From Chlorobiaceae bacterium (GTDB lineage: Bacteria > Bacteroidota > Chlorobiia > Chlorobiales > Chlorobiaceae), in NCBI GenBank assembly GCA_013334565.1, contig JAAXXI010000012.1, positions 1 through 45,998 on the forward strand: a stretch of DNA of 45,998 nucleotides, written 5' to 3'. This document shows positions 8,957 through 16,391 of the stretch, one piece after another. The notes under the pieces are model-generated. The model did no database searches and was not told the DNA's origin. It saw only the letters and a list, made by a program, of their open reading frames with translations. Position 1 is the first letter of the stretch. Each line of letters opens with the position of its first letter. Made by a program: the position numbers and the translations under genes.

Positions 8957-9547
8957 ATGACAGAAAACGCGACACTTCCAAAAACAGGGATCATCGGACA
9001 CCTGTCAGCATCGGTCAGAATCCTCGCCGTCTCCATGTTCATCTGCTGCGGCGCGTACAGTTCGCTTCTGCTGATCGCCGGGAAAACGCTTTTCCCTGGC
9101 ACATCTTCAGGATCGTTGCTCGACGTGAACGGACAGGCCGTGGGCAGCGCACTGATAGCGCAGAAATTTTCCAGTCCCGGTTATTTCCGTCCCCGCCCTT
9201 CAGCTGTTGACTACAATGGAGCTTCGGCGGGAGGAAGCAACCTGTCTCCCGCTTCAGCGGCACTGCGCAAGCGGGCGATGGAAACGCTTGCCGCCCTCGG
9301 CGCCACGCCGGCAAATCCGGCGCCTGCCGACCTTGTGGCGGCATCGGGAAGCGGCCTCGACCCCGATATCACGATTGAAGCGGCCCGGTTCCAGGTCCCG
9401 CGCATTGCCCGGGCCCGAAAGGTGCAGCCTGAAAAAATCGAGGCGGTTCTTGATGCGCAATCAGCGTCAAAAAGCATATTTTCAGGTTCACAACGACGGG
9501 TCAATGTCCTCAGGCTGAACATCGCGCTCGACCAGTCATGCAGGTAA
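8957..9547 (+). CDS. kdpC: KdpC, K+-transporting ATPase subunit
   Basis: This 196-aa protein (E. coli 190 aa) has one N-terminal membrane helix (about 20-42) and a soluble domain. Conserved KdpC stretches are present: IAQKFSSPGYFRPRPSAVDYN, GGSNLSP and the asymmetric SGSGLDPDITIEAARFQVPRIA motif. KdpC associates with KdpA and KdpB and raises affinity for ATP. It is the last subunit gene and lies 34 nt before the KdpD-like gene, so sensor and pump are probably co-transcribed. Confidence 0.97.
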   Translation: MTENATLPKTGIIGHLSASVRILAVSMFICCGAYSSLLLIAGKTLFPGTSSGSLLDVNGQAVGSALIAQKFSSPGYFRPRPSAVDYNGASAGGSNLSPASAALRKRAMETLAALGATPANPAPADLVAASGSGLDPDITIEAARFQVPRIARARKVQPEKIEAVLDAQSASKSIFSGSQRRVNVLRLNIALDQSCR

Positions 9548-9581
9548 CGATCTTCCTGGCAACCGTCAACACCTGCCAATT

Positions 9582-11252
9582 ATGGAATCAAACCGTGCCG
9601 AAAGCTTCCTGAAGCTCATACAGCAGTCGCACCGGGGAAAGCTGAAAATTTATCTCGGATACTGTGCCGGGGTCGGCAAAACTTTCCAGATGCTCCAGGA
9701 AGCCCGGCGGCTCAAATCGAGCGGGATCGATATCGTTGCCGGCATTGTCGAAACCCATGGGAGGAAGGAAACGACGGCCTTGATCGAGGGTATCGAGGTC
9801 ATCCCCAGGAAAACCGTTGAATATCACGGCATCGAGGTTACGGAAATGGACATCGATGCCATCCTCGAACGGAAACCCGGCGTCGTGCTTGTCGACGAGC
9901 TCGCCCACACCAACGTTCCGGGAAGCAGGAACGCAAAGCGGTATGAGGATGTCGAGGAGATCCTGGCGGCAGGGATACACGTCATTTCGACGCTGAACGT
10001 GCAGCATATCGAAAGCTTGTATGAAACGGTCGAACAGGCAACGAACGTGAAAGTCAGGGAAAGGGTGCCGGACAGGATCATCGCCATGGCCGACCAGCTC
10101 GTCAATGTGGATATCACGACAGACGACCTGAGGCAGCGGCTGCAGGAAGGGAAGGTATACTACCCCGGAAAAATAGAAACGGCCCTCCAGAATTTTTTCC
10201 GCCAGGAAAACCTCGAACAGCTCCGCGAGCTTACCCTGCGTGAGCTTGCCGCACAGATCGATTCGAAACGAAGGATTCCGGGCCTCGATGAAACCTTGTC
10301 GATACCTGACCAGCTCATGGTCTGCCTCAGTTCGAAAACGGTCAACAGCGAAGCGATCCTGAGATATGCTTCAAGGATCGCAGGCCGCCTGAACAGGAAC
10401 TGGTACGCCGTCTATGTGCAGAAACTCTCCGACAACCCGGTAACCGTCGATGCTGGAACCCAGAGGGCTATGTCGAAAACGCTGACGCTCGCGCAGGAAC
10501 TCGGGGCGACCGTCTTCACCTACAAAGGGGACGATATCGTCGGGACGATCCTGCAATTTGCCCGTGAATACCGGGTAGGAAACATCGTCATCGGCAACTC
10601 GGGAAAAAAATTACACCTCCTTGCAAGGCTCTCGGGACAGAGAACTGTTATCGAACGGTTGATCGACGAAAGCCGCGGCGTCCGCATCACGGTGCTCGAC
10701 GTCCGTGAAACCGAAACCCAGACGGCGGTAAAAGCTCCTGTTCAATATCTGTCGGAAATCCGGGAGACCCTGCTTCAGAAAAACAAGCACCGCAAGGAGT
10801 GGAAGGAACCCTTGAGAAAAGCAAGGGTGGTGCTCTGGAAGAGCGTCGTCGAAAAAGACGAAGCGATTGCACGGCTCATCCGGGAATGCTGTTCGGCTAC
10901 CCCCGAGCTCGATGAAACAACGGTCCGGGCAACCGTATTTGAACGGGAAAAACAGGGTAGCACTTTCATCGGCCAGGATATCGCCATTCCCCATGCAAAA
11001 CTCGAAACCCTCGCTGCGCCCGTCGTCGCGATCGGGGTGAGCAGGATCGGGTTGTTCGACCCGGTTTCATCGAATTCGGCAAGGATCATGTTCCTCATCC
11101 TTTCGCCCTCCTCCGCTCCGGTCATCCATGTCAAGCTGCTCGGAACCATAAGCCGGATGGGCTCCGACAGCCATTGGCGCAGCATGATGCTGGAGGCTGC
11201 AACTGCAGATGGGATCCGGAAACTGGTCAGGCGATCCCTCAACCAGATGTAG
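9582..11252 (+). CDS. kdpD: Kinase-less KdpD fused to a PTS EIIA (EIIA-Ntr-like) domain
   Basis: The 556-aa protein opens with the KdpD sensor domain: Walker A GYCAGVGKT (about residues 26-34), the VAGIVETHGR motif and Walker B VVLVDELAHTN. A universal-stress (USP) domain covers about residues 245-375. The four-helix membrane domain, GAF and histidine kinase of full KdpD (894 aa in E. coli) are missing. Residues about 400-555 form a type-2 PTS EIIA domain instead, with FIGQDIAIPHAK holding the phosphorylatable His471, then ARIMFLILSP and a C-terminal helix. In E. coli, separate EIIA-Ntr binds KdpD and affects its kinase; here the two appear fused. With no kinase and no KdpE nearby, I infer that it acts on the HAMP-PAS kinase or on the pump. 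Confidence 0.9.
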   Translation: MESNRAESFLKLIQQSHRGKLKIYLGYCAGVGKTFQMLQEARRLKSSGIDIVAGIVETHGRKETTALIEGIEVIPRKTVEYHGIEVTEMDIDAILERKPGVVLVDELAHTNVPGSRNAKRYEDVEEILAAGIHVISTLNVQHIESLYETVEQATNVKVRERVPDRIIAMADQLVNVDITTDDLRQRLQEGKVYYPGKIETALQNFFRQENLEQLRELTLRELAAQIDSKRRIPGLDETLSIPDQLMVCLSSKTVNSEAILRYASRIAGRLNRNWYAVYVQKLSDNPVTVDAGTQRAMSKTLTLAQELGATVFTYKGDDIVGTILQFAREYRVGNIVIGNSGKKLHLLARLSGQRTVIERLIDESRGVRITVLDVRETETQTAVKAPVQYLSEIRETLLQKNKHRKEWKEPLRKARVVLWKSVVEKDEAIARLIRECCSATPELDETTVRATVFEREKQGSTFIGQDIAIPHAKLETLAAPVVAIGVSRIGLFDPVSSNSARIMFLILSPSSAPVIHVKLLGTISRMGSDSHWRSMMLEAATADGIRKLVRRSLNQM

Positions 11253-11610
11253 GCGCCTGCCTCCATCGCCCCCCGGGTGCGCCGCCGGAAAATACCGGAA
11301 ACCGTCATTTGCCGTCAAATCGTTATTTTTCAGTCGAACTATCCTGAAAATAACGGCAAACTTCATCACCACCCTCGGGTTTGCGGCAGGCGTCATTACG
11401 ACAGTCGCATTGCTGCCGCAGGTTATCCGGATACTGAGGACGAAGCAAACTCGCGATATCAGTATCGCCTGGGTCCTGGCCATGACGCTTGGGGTCGCCC
11501 TCTGGCTGCTTTACGGGATCGAAAAAAACGACCCTGCAATCATCGCGGCAAACAGCATAACCCTCATGCTCTTCCTGATTATCCTTTTCTGTAAATTCAG
11601 GTATGGATAA
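11209..11610 (+). CDS. SemiSWEET-like PQ-loop small transporter, start uncertain
   Basis: The conserved part is the last 85-90 residues: TTLGFAAGVITTVALLPQVIRI with the PQ-type LLPQ motif, TKQTRDISIAWVLAM, LYGIEKNDPAIIAANSI and a final hydrophobic helix. This three-helix layout is that of bacterial SemiSWEET transporters, which dimerise to carry small sugars such as sucrose. The only in-frame ATG is at 11209, inside the kdpD end (44-nt overlap), and would add about 45 unrelated residues. No GTG or TTG lies nearer, so translation may begin at an unusual codon around 11341-11350. The substrate is unknown. Confidence 0.8.
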   Translation: MGSGNWSGDPSTRCRRLPPSPPGCAAGKYRKPSFAVKSLFFSRTILKITANFITTLGFAAGVITTVALLPQVIRILRTKQTRDISIAWVLAMTLGVALWLLYGIEKNDPAIIAANSITLMLFLIILFCKFRYG

Positions 11611-11693
11611 CCGGCATTTCCCCTGATTGATTTTCAGATGAAAAAGCGTAAATAGTTATATACAGGTAACTTTATTCAAAACGGACCGCAGCA

Positions 11694-12494
11694 ATGAACC
11701 ATGTGAACATCGGCTTTGCCGGAACAGGAAGGATAGCCCGAGCCCTTATTTCAGGCCTCTGCAGAAAAGAAAACCTTACCGTCTGGGGTTACGACAAGGA
11801 ACCCGCCGCGCTGAAAGCGGTTTGCGAAGAATTTCCCGTCAGGTCATGCCCTTCGCTTGAGGAAATCGCCAGGGCTTCGGATGTGATCGTCCTGGCAGTG
11901 AAACCATACCAGATCGAGGAAGTGCTTGAAATCCTCAAGCCTTACCTTTCCGAAAAACATCTCCTTGTCAGCGTCGCTGCCGGTATTTCGACGGAATACA
12001 TCCGCAAACACGCCGGCGAATCGATCAGGGTGATCCGCGCTATGCCCAACACGCCCGCATTCGTCGGGGAAGGCATGACCGCAATCTGCAAAGGGGCAGC
12101 GGCTACTGAGGAAAACCTCGCATTTTCGAAAGAGCTCTTCAGCTCCATCGGACGCGTCGCGGTGCTCGAAGAGTTCCAGATGGATGCGGCTACTGCGGTT
12201 TCAGGAAGTGGACCGGCATATATGTTCCACATCATCGACTCCCTTGCCGATGCCGGCATGAAATGCGGCCTCACGAGCGATGAAGCCGTCCTGCTTGCGG
12301 CACAGACCATGCTCGGGGCTGCGAAAATGGTACTGACCTCCGACAGGAGCCCCGAGGACCTGAAACATGAGGTAACAACACCGGGAGGGACAACAGAGGC
12401 CGGACTGAAAATCCTGAACGAAAAAAATATCCGGCATATCCTTCAGGAGACGGTAACGGCAGCAGCGGCCCGTTCAAGGGAACTGATGAAGTAA
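11694..12494 (+). CDS. proC: Pyrroline-5-carboxylate reductase
   Basis: This 266-aa cytosolic enzyme reduces 1-pyrroline-5-carboxylate to proline with NAD(P)H, the last step of proline synthesis. The N-terminal Rossmann motif is GFAGTGRIARALI, followed by VILAVKP. The family signature sits near the C-terminus as EVTTPGGTTEAGL, and the substrate-binding region VSGSGPAYMFHIIDSLADAG is present. Length matches the family (about 265-275 aa). It is 6 nt upstream of the BatD-like gene, so the two may share a transcript. Proline is an osmoprotectant in many bacteria, but a link to the K+ genes is only suggestive. Confidence 0.97.
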   Translation: MNHVNIGFAGTGRIARALISGLCRKENLTVWGYDKEPAALKAVCEEFPVRSCPSLEEIARASDVIVLAVKPYQIEEVLEILKPYLSEKHLLVSVAAGISTEYIRKHAGESIRVIRAMPNTPAFVGEGMTAICKGAAATEENLAFSKELFSSIGRVAVLEEFQMDAATAVSGSGPAYMFHIIDSLADAGMKCGLTSDEAVLLAAQTMLGAAKMVLTSDRSPEDLKHEVTTPGGTTEAGLKILNEKNIRHILQETVTAAAARSRELMK

Positions 12495-12500
12495 GCGGAC

Positions 12501-13850
12501 ATGCGGCGCGCCCTCACTCATTTCACCCTTCTGCTCCAGCTGCTGCTGGCGCTGGTAAACGTTCGCGCTTTCGCTGCGACCGTACCTCAGGGTGATGCAA
12601 AAACCTTTCTGACCTCTTCGGTTTCCGATACCCGTCCCTATGTGGGAGAAGAAGTTCTCCTCACGTATACCCTTTATTTCAGGGAAACCGCCCCGAAAAT
12701 TTCGGATGAAGTCACCCCTTCCCTGCGCGGACTGTGGGCAAAGGAAGCCAAACCGGAACGGTATATCAAAAGCACTCCCGCAACGTTCAGGGGACAGTCA
12801 TACCGGTGCGCCGTCATCAAACGCTTCAGGCTCGTTCCCGTCCAGGCAGGCACTCTCACGGTCAGCGGTTACAGCATGAATTGCGCCGTGCCTTCAGGGA
12901 AACCTGCCGCCGGAGGCGCGGAACCGCCCGATATCATAGCGCAGATAACAGCGCCGCCTGTCACCATCGAAGCAAAGCCGCTTCCCGGAACTCCTCCCCC
13001 CGGATTTTCCGGTGCGGTCGGCAGTTTTTCCCTTGAACTGCTTGCGGACAAACAGAACGTGCATGCGGGGGATCCGCTTACGCTGAAAATCAGGGTTTAC
13101 GGTACAGGAAGCCTGCTCACCCTTACCCTGCCGCCCCTGAAACTTCCGGACAGTTTCCGGCCCGGCACTTCTGAAGTTACGAACGCACTGCAAAGCGAAT
13201 CAGCCGTTTCCTCAGGCTCCACCACTTCGACAATCGTCGTCTGGCCCCAGAGCCCGGGCAATTTCGCCATAGAGCCCGTGCGGATGGTGGTATTCGACCT
13301 GGAGGCGGGAACGTTCCACACTCTTGAATCGAAACCCCTCAGCGTCATCGTTGGTCCTGCCACAGGCAATGCCGGTGCAGGACCAAAACCTGTAAACGGG
13401 CCCGTACCGCCTGTCGCACCGGGACCGGAAAAGAACAACGCTGCCGGAACGCCGTTCAGCTTCATTGCCGTGATTGCGGCTGTTGTGCTTGCCGCAGCAG
13501 TGGTGATCTTCTTCCTGAAAAAAAGGCCCTCGTCCGTTTCCGGCGAAACCGTGTCCGAGGTTCCGTCCCAAACCGGCGACTCTCCGCAGGCGATCAAAAA
13601 ACTGGTTTTCGAACTTGTTGAAAAGGCGGGGATCAATGGGGCTGCCGGTCTGACCAGGAACCAGCTGAAAGCTGAACTGCAGAATAAAACGGAAATCACT
13701 GAGGAACAGCTTGACGAACTGACCGGCTTGCTCGATACAATCGACAGGATCCTTTTCACTTCTTCAGCTACACGTGAAGGAGGTCTGCCCGGCGACTCCG
13801 GTGAAAAAATCGAACGGCTGCGGAAAGCGCTGAAAACCAGGAACGCCTAA
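12501..13850 (+). CDS. BatD-like (oxygen tolerance family) membrane protein
   Basis: This 449-aa protein has a signal peptide (about 1-26), a long extracytoplasmic region with beta-rich repeats, a single transmembrane helix (about 321-342) followed by KKRPSS, and a cytosolic tail of about 100 residues. The segment SSVSDTRPYVGEEVLLTYTL and the later KQNVHAGDPLTLKIRVYGTG are typical of BatD (Aerotolerance/DUF7408-like) proteins. BatD usually sits in a bat operon with MoxR ATPase and von Willebrand proteins BatA/BatB; none are here. The gene ends tail to tail with the phosphodiesterase gene, overlapping by 4 nt. The function is inferred from the family only. Confidence 0.75.
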   Translation: MRRALTHFTLLLQLLLALVNVRAFAATVPQGDAKTFLTSSVSDTRPYVGEEVLLTYTLYFRETAPKISDEVTPSLRGLWAKEAKPERYIKSTPATFRGQSYRCAVIKRFRLVPVQAGTLTVSGYSMNCAVPSGKPAAGGAEPPDIIAQITAPPVTIEAKPLPGTPPPGFSGAVGSFSLELLADKQNVHAGDPLTLKIRVYGTGSLLTLTLPPLKLPDSFRPGTSEVTNALQSESAVSSGSTTSTIVVWPQSPGNFAIEPVRMVVFDLEAGTFHTLESKPLSVIVGPATGNAGAGPKPVNGPVPPVAPGPEKNNAAGTPFSFIAVIAAVVLAAAVVIFFLKKRPSSVSGETVSEVPSQTGDSPQAIKKLVFELVEKAGINGAAGLTRNQLKAELQNKTEITEEQLDELTGLLDTIDRILFTSSATREGGLPGDSGEKIERLRKALKTRNA

Positions 13851-14692
13851 AGCTGAACCGGGCCCTGAACGGCAAGGCCCGCGAGGCCAAGCGCCATTTC
13901 AGGATAATCGGTGATCAGTCCGTCAGCGCCGAGGATCTTCATTTCCAGCATATCATCGGGACGGTTCACCGTCCACGGAATGACCCTGATCCCCTTCTCA
14001 TGCAGTTTCGCGATCATCTCCCGATCGACCATATCGTATCGGGGGTTCAGGTAACCAGGCACGAAACCCAGGTCATCGAGAAACGGGAAGGTATGTTCGC
14101 GTTCGTTGATGAGAAGTCCATAGCACAATCCCGGATCGATTTTCCATGCCTCCCTGACGACCCGGTAATCGAACGACTGAATGCGGACCCGATCCCCGAA
14201 CCCGGCAATCGCCACAGCATCCAGGACCAGCCGGGCATAGGCCGAAGGGTCGGGATGGTATACTCCTTCATTTCCCGGCCATGATTTGATTTCGAGGTTG
14301 AAGACCATCTTTCCTTCAAGTCCGGATGCAGCCATCCAGGCATCAACCCCGCTGAAAACATCCTTGAGCAGGGGTTTGGATGAGCGGACCTGCTGCTGCG
14401 CCGGAAATGACGGATGGGGGCGACCGCAGTCGTAAGCGGTAATGTCGATGTAAGACATTGCGTAGATGATCCGCGTGTGATCGTCATCACCGAGAGGCTC
14501 GCCGTCGGGATCGAGGCAGAGCGGGCCGCAGAGCCATGGATCGTGCGAAACCACGATCTGCATATCCGCGCAAACAACCAGATCGAGCTCGATAACCCTT
14601 ATGCCGAGATCGGCGGCCTTGCAGAATGCCTGCAGAGTATTTTCCGGGAAAAAAGAGCGCGCCCCCCGGTGCGCCTGGATTTCAAAACCCAT
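13847..14692 (-). CDS. Glycerophosphodiester phosphodiesterase
   Basis: From ATG 14692 this is a 281-aa cytosolic enzyme that would split glycerophosphodiesters into glycerol-3-phosphate and an alcohol. The GDPD motif opens the protein: AHRGARSFFPENTLQAF with the catalytic His-Arg and Glu-Asn, then ELDLVVCADMQIVVSHDP with the metal-binding acidic residues and second His. Later VNRPDDML and GADGLITDYPE close the TIM barrel. An upstream TTG (14734) would add 14 residues unlike the family, so the ATG is preferred. A GGGGG/CCCCC stem at 14704-14722 lies in the leader. Confidence 0.95.
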   Translation of the reverse strand: MGFEIQAHRGARSFFPENTLQAFCKAADLGIRVIELDLVVCADMQIVVSHDPWLCGPLCLDPDGEPLGDDDHTRIIYAMSYIDITAYDCGRPHPSFPAQQQVRSSKPLLKDVFSGVDAWMAASGLEGKMVFNLEIKSWPGNEGVYHPDPSAYARLVLDAVAIAGFGDRVRIQSFDYRVVREAWKIDPGLCYGLLINEREHTFPFLDDLGFVPGYLNPRYDMVDREMIAKLHEKGIRVIPWTVNRPDDMLEMKILGADGLITDYPEMALGLAGLAVQGPVQL

Positions 14693-14746
14693 ATAAATGA
14701 ACAGGGGGACATGAAAGCCCCCCTTTAACGGCAAGATAAAAAAACC

Positions 14747-15259
14747 TTATTTCACGATCCAGTGCTTGAACCCCTCGAACGTCTTGTGGAAAACGGCGGC
14801 ATCCCGGTTTTCGTCCCTGGATGCCCTGCGTTCTTCGTAACCGGCGAGCGAGAAGTAAATTGCTTTTTCGTAGAAGTAGTTCAGCTGGTTTGAAAACTCT
14901 ATGGCACGGTTGAGGTCGATACCCTCCGTCACGATGCCTTCATCGAGGATGTAGCCCCAGAGCAGGTCCCGTTCGAGCATGAAGGAATATACCATCTCGC
15001 TTGCCCTGATCCCCGAATCGGCCTGCTGTGAGCCGATTTCAAAAAACGCCTGGGCGATTTCAAGGTCGCGGCCCTCTTTTTTTCCGATCCATTGCCCGAG
15101 CGTCCTGAAACGGCTGTATACCAGGTCATGTAGCTCATCCCGGGATATTGTCGCATATCCTGCGGTCAGGGGGTTGGAACGGATATCCTGGACCCATTTC
15201 AGCGAAAGAGATTCCGCGTGGTCTTCGACAAGACGGATGAAACGATTGATAAGCAGCAT
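14747..15259 (-). CDS. RsbRD_N-like sensory domain protein (tentative)
   Basis: This 170-aa soluble protein is all-helical by composition, with no signal peptide or membrane segment. The pattern of a Tyr/Phe-Arg helix (VYSRFRTLGQWI), a central IGSQQADSGIRASEMVYSFMLERDLLWGYI segment and a C-terminal YFYEKAIYFSLAGYEE helix recalls the non-haem-globin-like N-terminal domain of RsbR and related sensors. No catalytic or output domain is attached, so it would act by protein contact. It lies 55 nt upstream of the phosphodiesterase gene on the same strand. The family assignment rests on pattern memory and should be treated as a suggestion. Confidence 0.6.
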   Translation of the reverse strand: MLLINRFIRLVEDHAESLSLKWVQDIRSNPLTAGYATISRDELHDLVYSRFRTLGQWIGKKEGRDLEIAQAFFEIGSQQADSGIRASEMVYSFMLERDLLWGYILDEGIVTEGIDLNRAIEFSNQLNYFYEKAIYFSLAGYEERRASRDENRDAAVFHKTFEGFKHWIVK

Positions 15260-15402
15260 GGCAATAAAAGGATATCGTGGAAAAGATACACTTGTGTAAG
15301 CTACGAATCTTCTTTGAAGAGTTCAAAGAAAACAGCATCCACAGCTGATCCGGTAGAGGGAGTTGCAGTGCTCGAATGCGGAACAGCCGGGGGCGGGAAC
15401 GG

Positions 15403-15708
15403 TTATGCTTTTCTTTTTCCGGCAGGTTGACCGTTAGACTTCGTGAACGTCTTTTTCTTCGGTTTCCGTTTCTGGACCTTGTTCCCGTTCGTGCTTTTGG
15501 CGGAAAGCTGAAGGCCGGGGCCACTGACACCTAAAAGATCGGAGGTCTTCTTGTTCCTGTTCTTGTTAAACCTGTTTTTTCGATACTTTTTTTCGAGGTC
15601 GGCGTAAGGGCTGGGCGGCTCTGGAGAGGTATTGAAATTGTTGAAGTTAGGTTCGTCAATAACTTCAAAATCATCCAAAACCTCGTCGGGATGAACTTTA
15701 TTAAACAA
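15403..15708 (-). CDS. Small hypothetical protein with acidic N-terminus and Lys/Asn-rich tail
   Basis: I do not recognise this 101-aa protein. The first 40 residues are acidic and rich in Asn and Pro (DDFEVIDEPNFNNFN). The rest is strongly basic, with KKYRKNRFNKNRNKK and a KRKPKKKTFTK tail, a composition common in nucleic-acid or ribosome-associated proteins. It would begin at TTG 15708, preceded on the minus strand by GAAGAAAC. Base use is more AT-rich than the neighbouring genes. Coding status is uncertain. Confidence 0.45.
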   Translation of the reverse strand: MFNKVHPDEVLDDFEVIDEPNFNNFNTSPEPPSPYADLEKKYRKNRFNKNRNKKTSDLLGVSGPGLQLSAKSTNGNKVQKRKPKKKTFTKSNGQPAGKRKA

Positions 15709-15822
15709 GTTTCTTCAATTTATGTTTTTCAAGAGATCGAGAGCACTCAGTTGCTCTGGATTATCTGAAGGGAATTAAATTTACGATTTTCGATACAAAT
15801 TGCAAGCAGACGGGCATTTATT

Positions 15823-15854
15823 CCGGCTTTACAGGCATGGATGCCGGTTTTTTT
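15823..15854 (+). terminator. Terminator-like hairpin upstream of the Pmp3/YqaE gene
   Basis: CCGGC at 15823-15827 pairs with GCCGG at 15843-15847, with a smaller GGCAT/ATGCC helix inside, and seven Ts follow at 15848-15854. No plus-strand gene ends upstream, so it could end a short RNA or act as an attenuator in the leader of the gene at 15922. AT-rich DNA around 15775-15800 might hold a promoter. The rest of 15709-15921 shows no gene. Confidence 0.45.
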
Positions 15855-15921
15855 ACATTGTTTCTTGCTCCGACAAATGTTAAATTTTAAAAATTAATTC
15901 AACTTATAAACGGAGCTTGAT

Positions 15922-16095
15922 ATGGATATTCGCAGATGGGCACTGGCTGTTGTCTGCCCTCCCGCAGCGGTCATGAACAAGGAAGCCGGCACGATCATGC
16001 TGACCGGGCTTCTCACCCTCCTCGGCTGGCTGCCCGGTGTAGCAGCGGCATCTTTTATGATCATCATGGAACAGCGCCAGGCAAAAGCCGCCTGA
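15922..16095 (+). CDS. Pmp3/YqaE-family small membrane peptide
   Basis: This 57-aa peptide has two hydrophobic helices and fits the YqaE/Pmp3 (UPF0057) pattern. CPPAAVMNKEAG corresponds to the family's PP-V-x-x-K-x-G stretch, and TGLLTLLGWLPGVAAASFMI to the signature LLTLLGWIPG helix. GGAG lies 8 nt before the ATG. Pmp3 proteins affect membrane potential and salt tolerance in plants and yeast; the role in bacteria is poorly known. The gene stands alone between two hairpins and is easily missed because of its size. Confidence 0.8.
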   Translation: MDIRRWALAVVCPPAAVMNKEAGTIMLTGLLTLLGWLPGVAAASFMIIMEQRQAKAA

Positions 16096-16127
16096 TCCCG
16101 CCTGTCCGGTTTTTTTTACCCATCGCA

Positions 16128-16172
16128 CAGCTTTTTCGTGGAAACCTGCAACACAGGTTTCACGAAAAGCTG
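16128..16172. repeat. Long imperfect inverted repeat downstream of the Pmp3/YqaE gene
   Basis: CAGCTTTTTCGTGGAAACCTG (16128-16148) faces CAGGTTTCACGAAAAGCTG (16154-16172), giving a stem of 19 pairs with two single-base bulges and a 5-nt loop. No strong T-run follows on either strand, so it is an atypical terminator. A C-G rich stretch then eight Ts at 16110-16117 precede it. The remaining gap to 16357 shows short repeats such as TCCCCTGTA (twice) but no gene. Confidence 0.55.
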
Positions 16173-16357
16173 CGTCCACTCGAGGCTTTCAGGTATGTAC
16201 TGCGGATAACTCACAGAAGCTCCGATAACTGAGACTCCGAAAAGAACCGAAAAGCGTCTGAAAAAATTCACGAACCCCGAAAAAATCCGGTTTATCCCCT
16301 GTATATAGGTACGGGATGGCAAATCCCCTGTACGAAGCAAATGTCCCCGATTCGGGA

Positions 16358-16383
16358 GGACGGCCGCCGCACGGCAGCCGTCC
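16358..16383 (-). terminator. Hairpin downstream of leuA
   Basis: GGACGGC (16358-16364) pairs with GCCGTCC (16377-16383) just past the leuA stop codon. The stem is very GC-rich but no T-run follows on the minus strand, so termination here may be factor-dependent. Confidence 0.45.
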
Positions 16384-16391
16384 GGGCTTTA

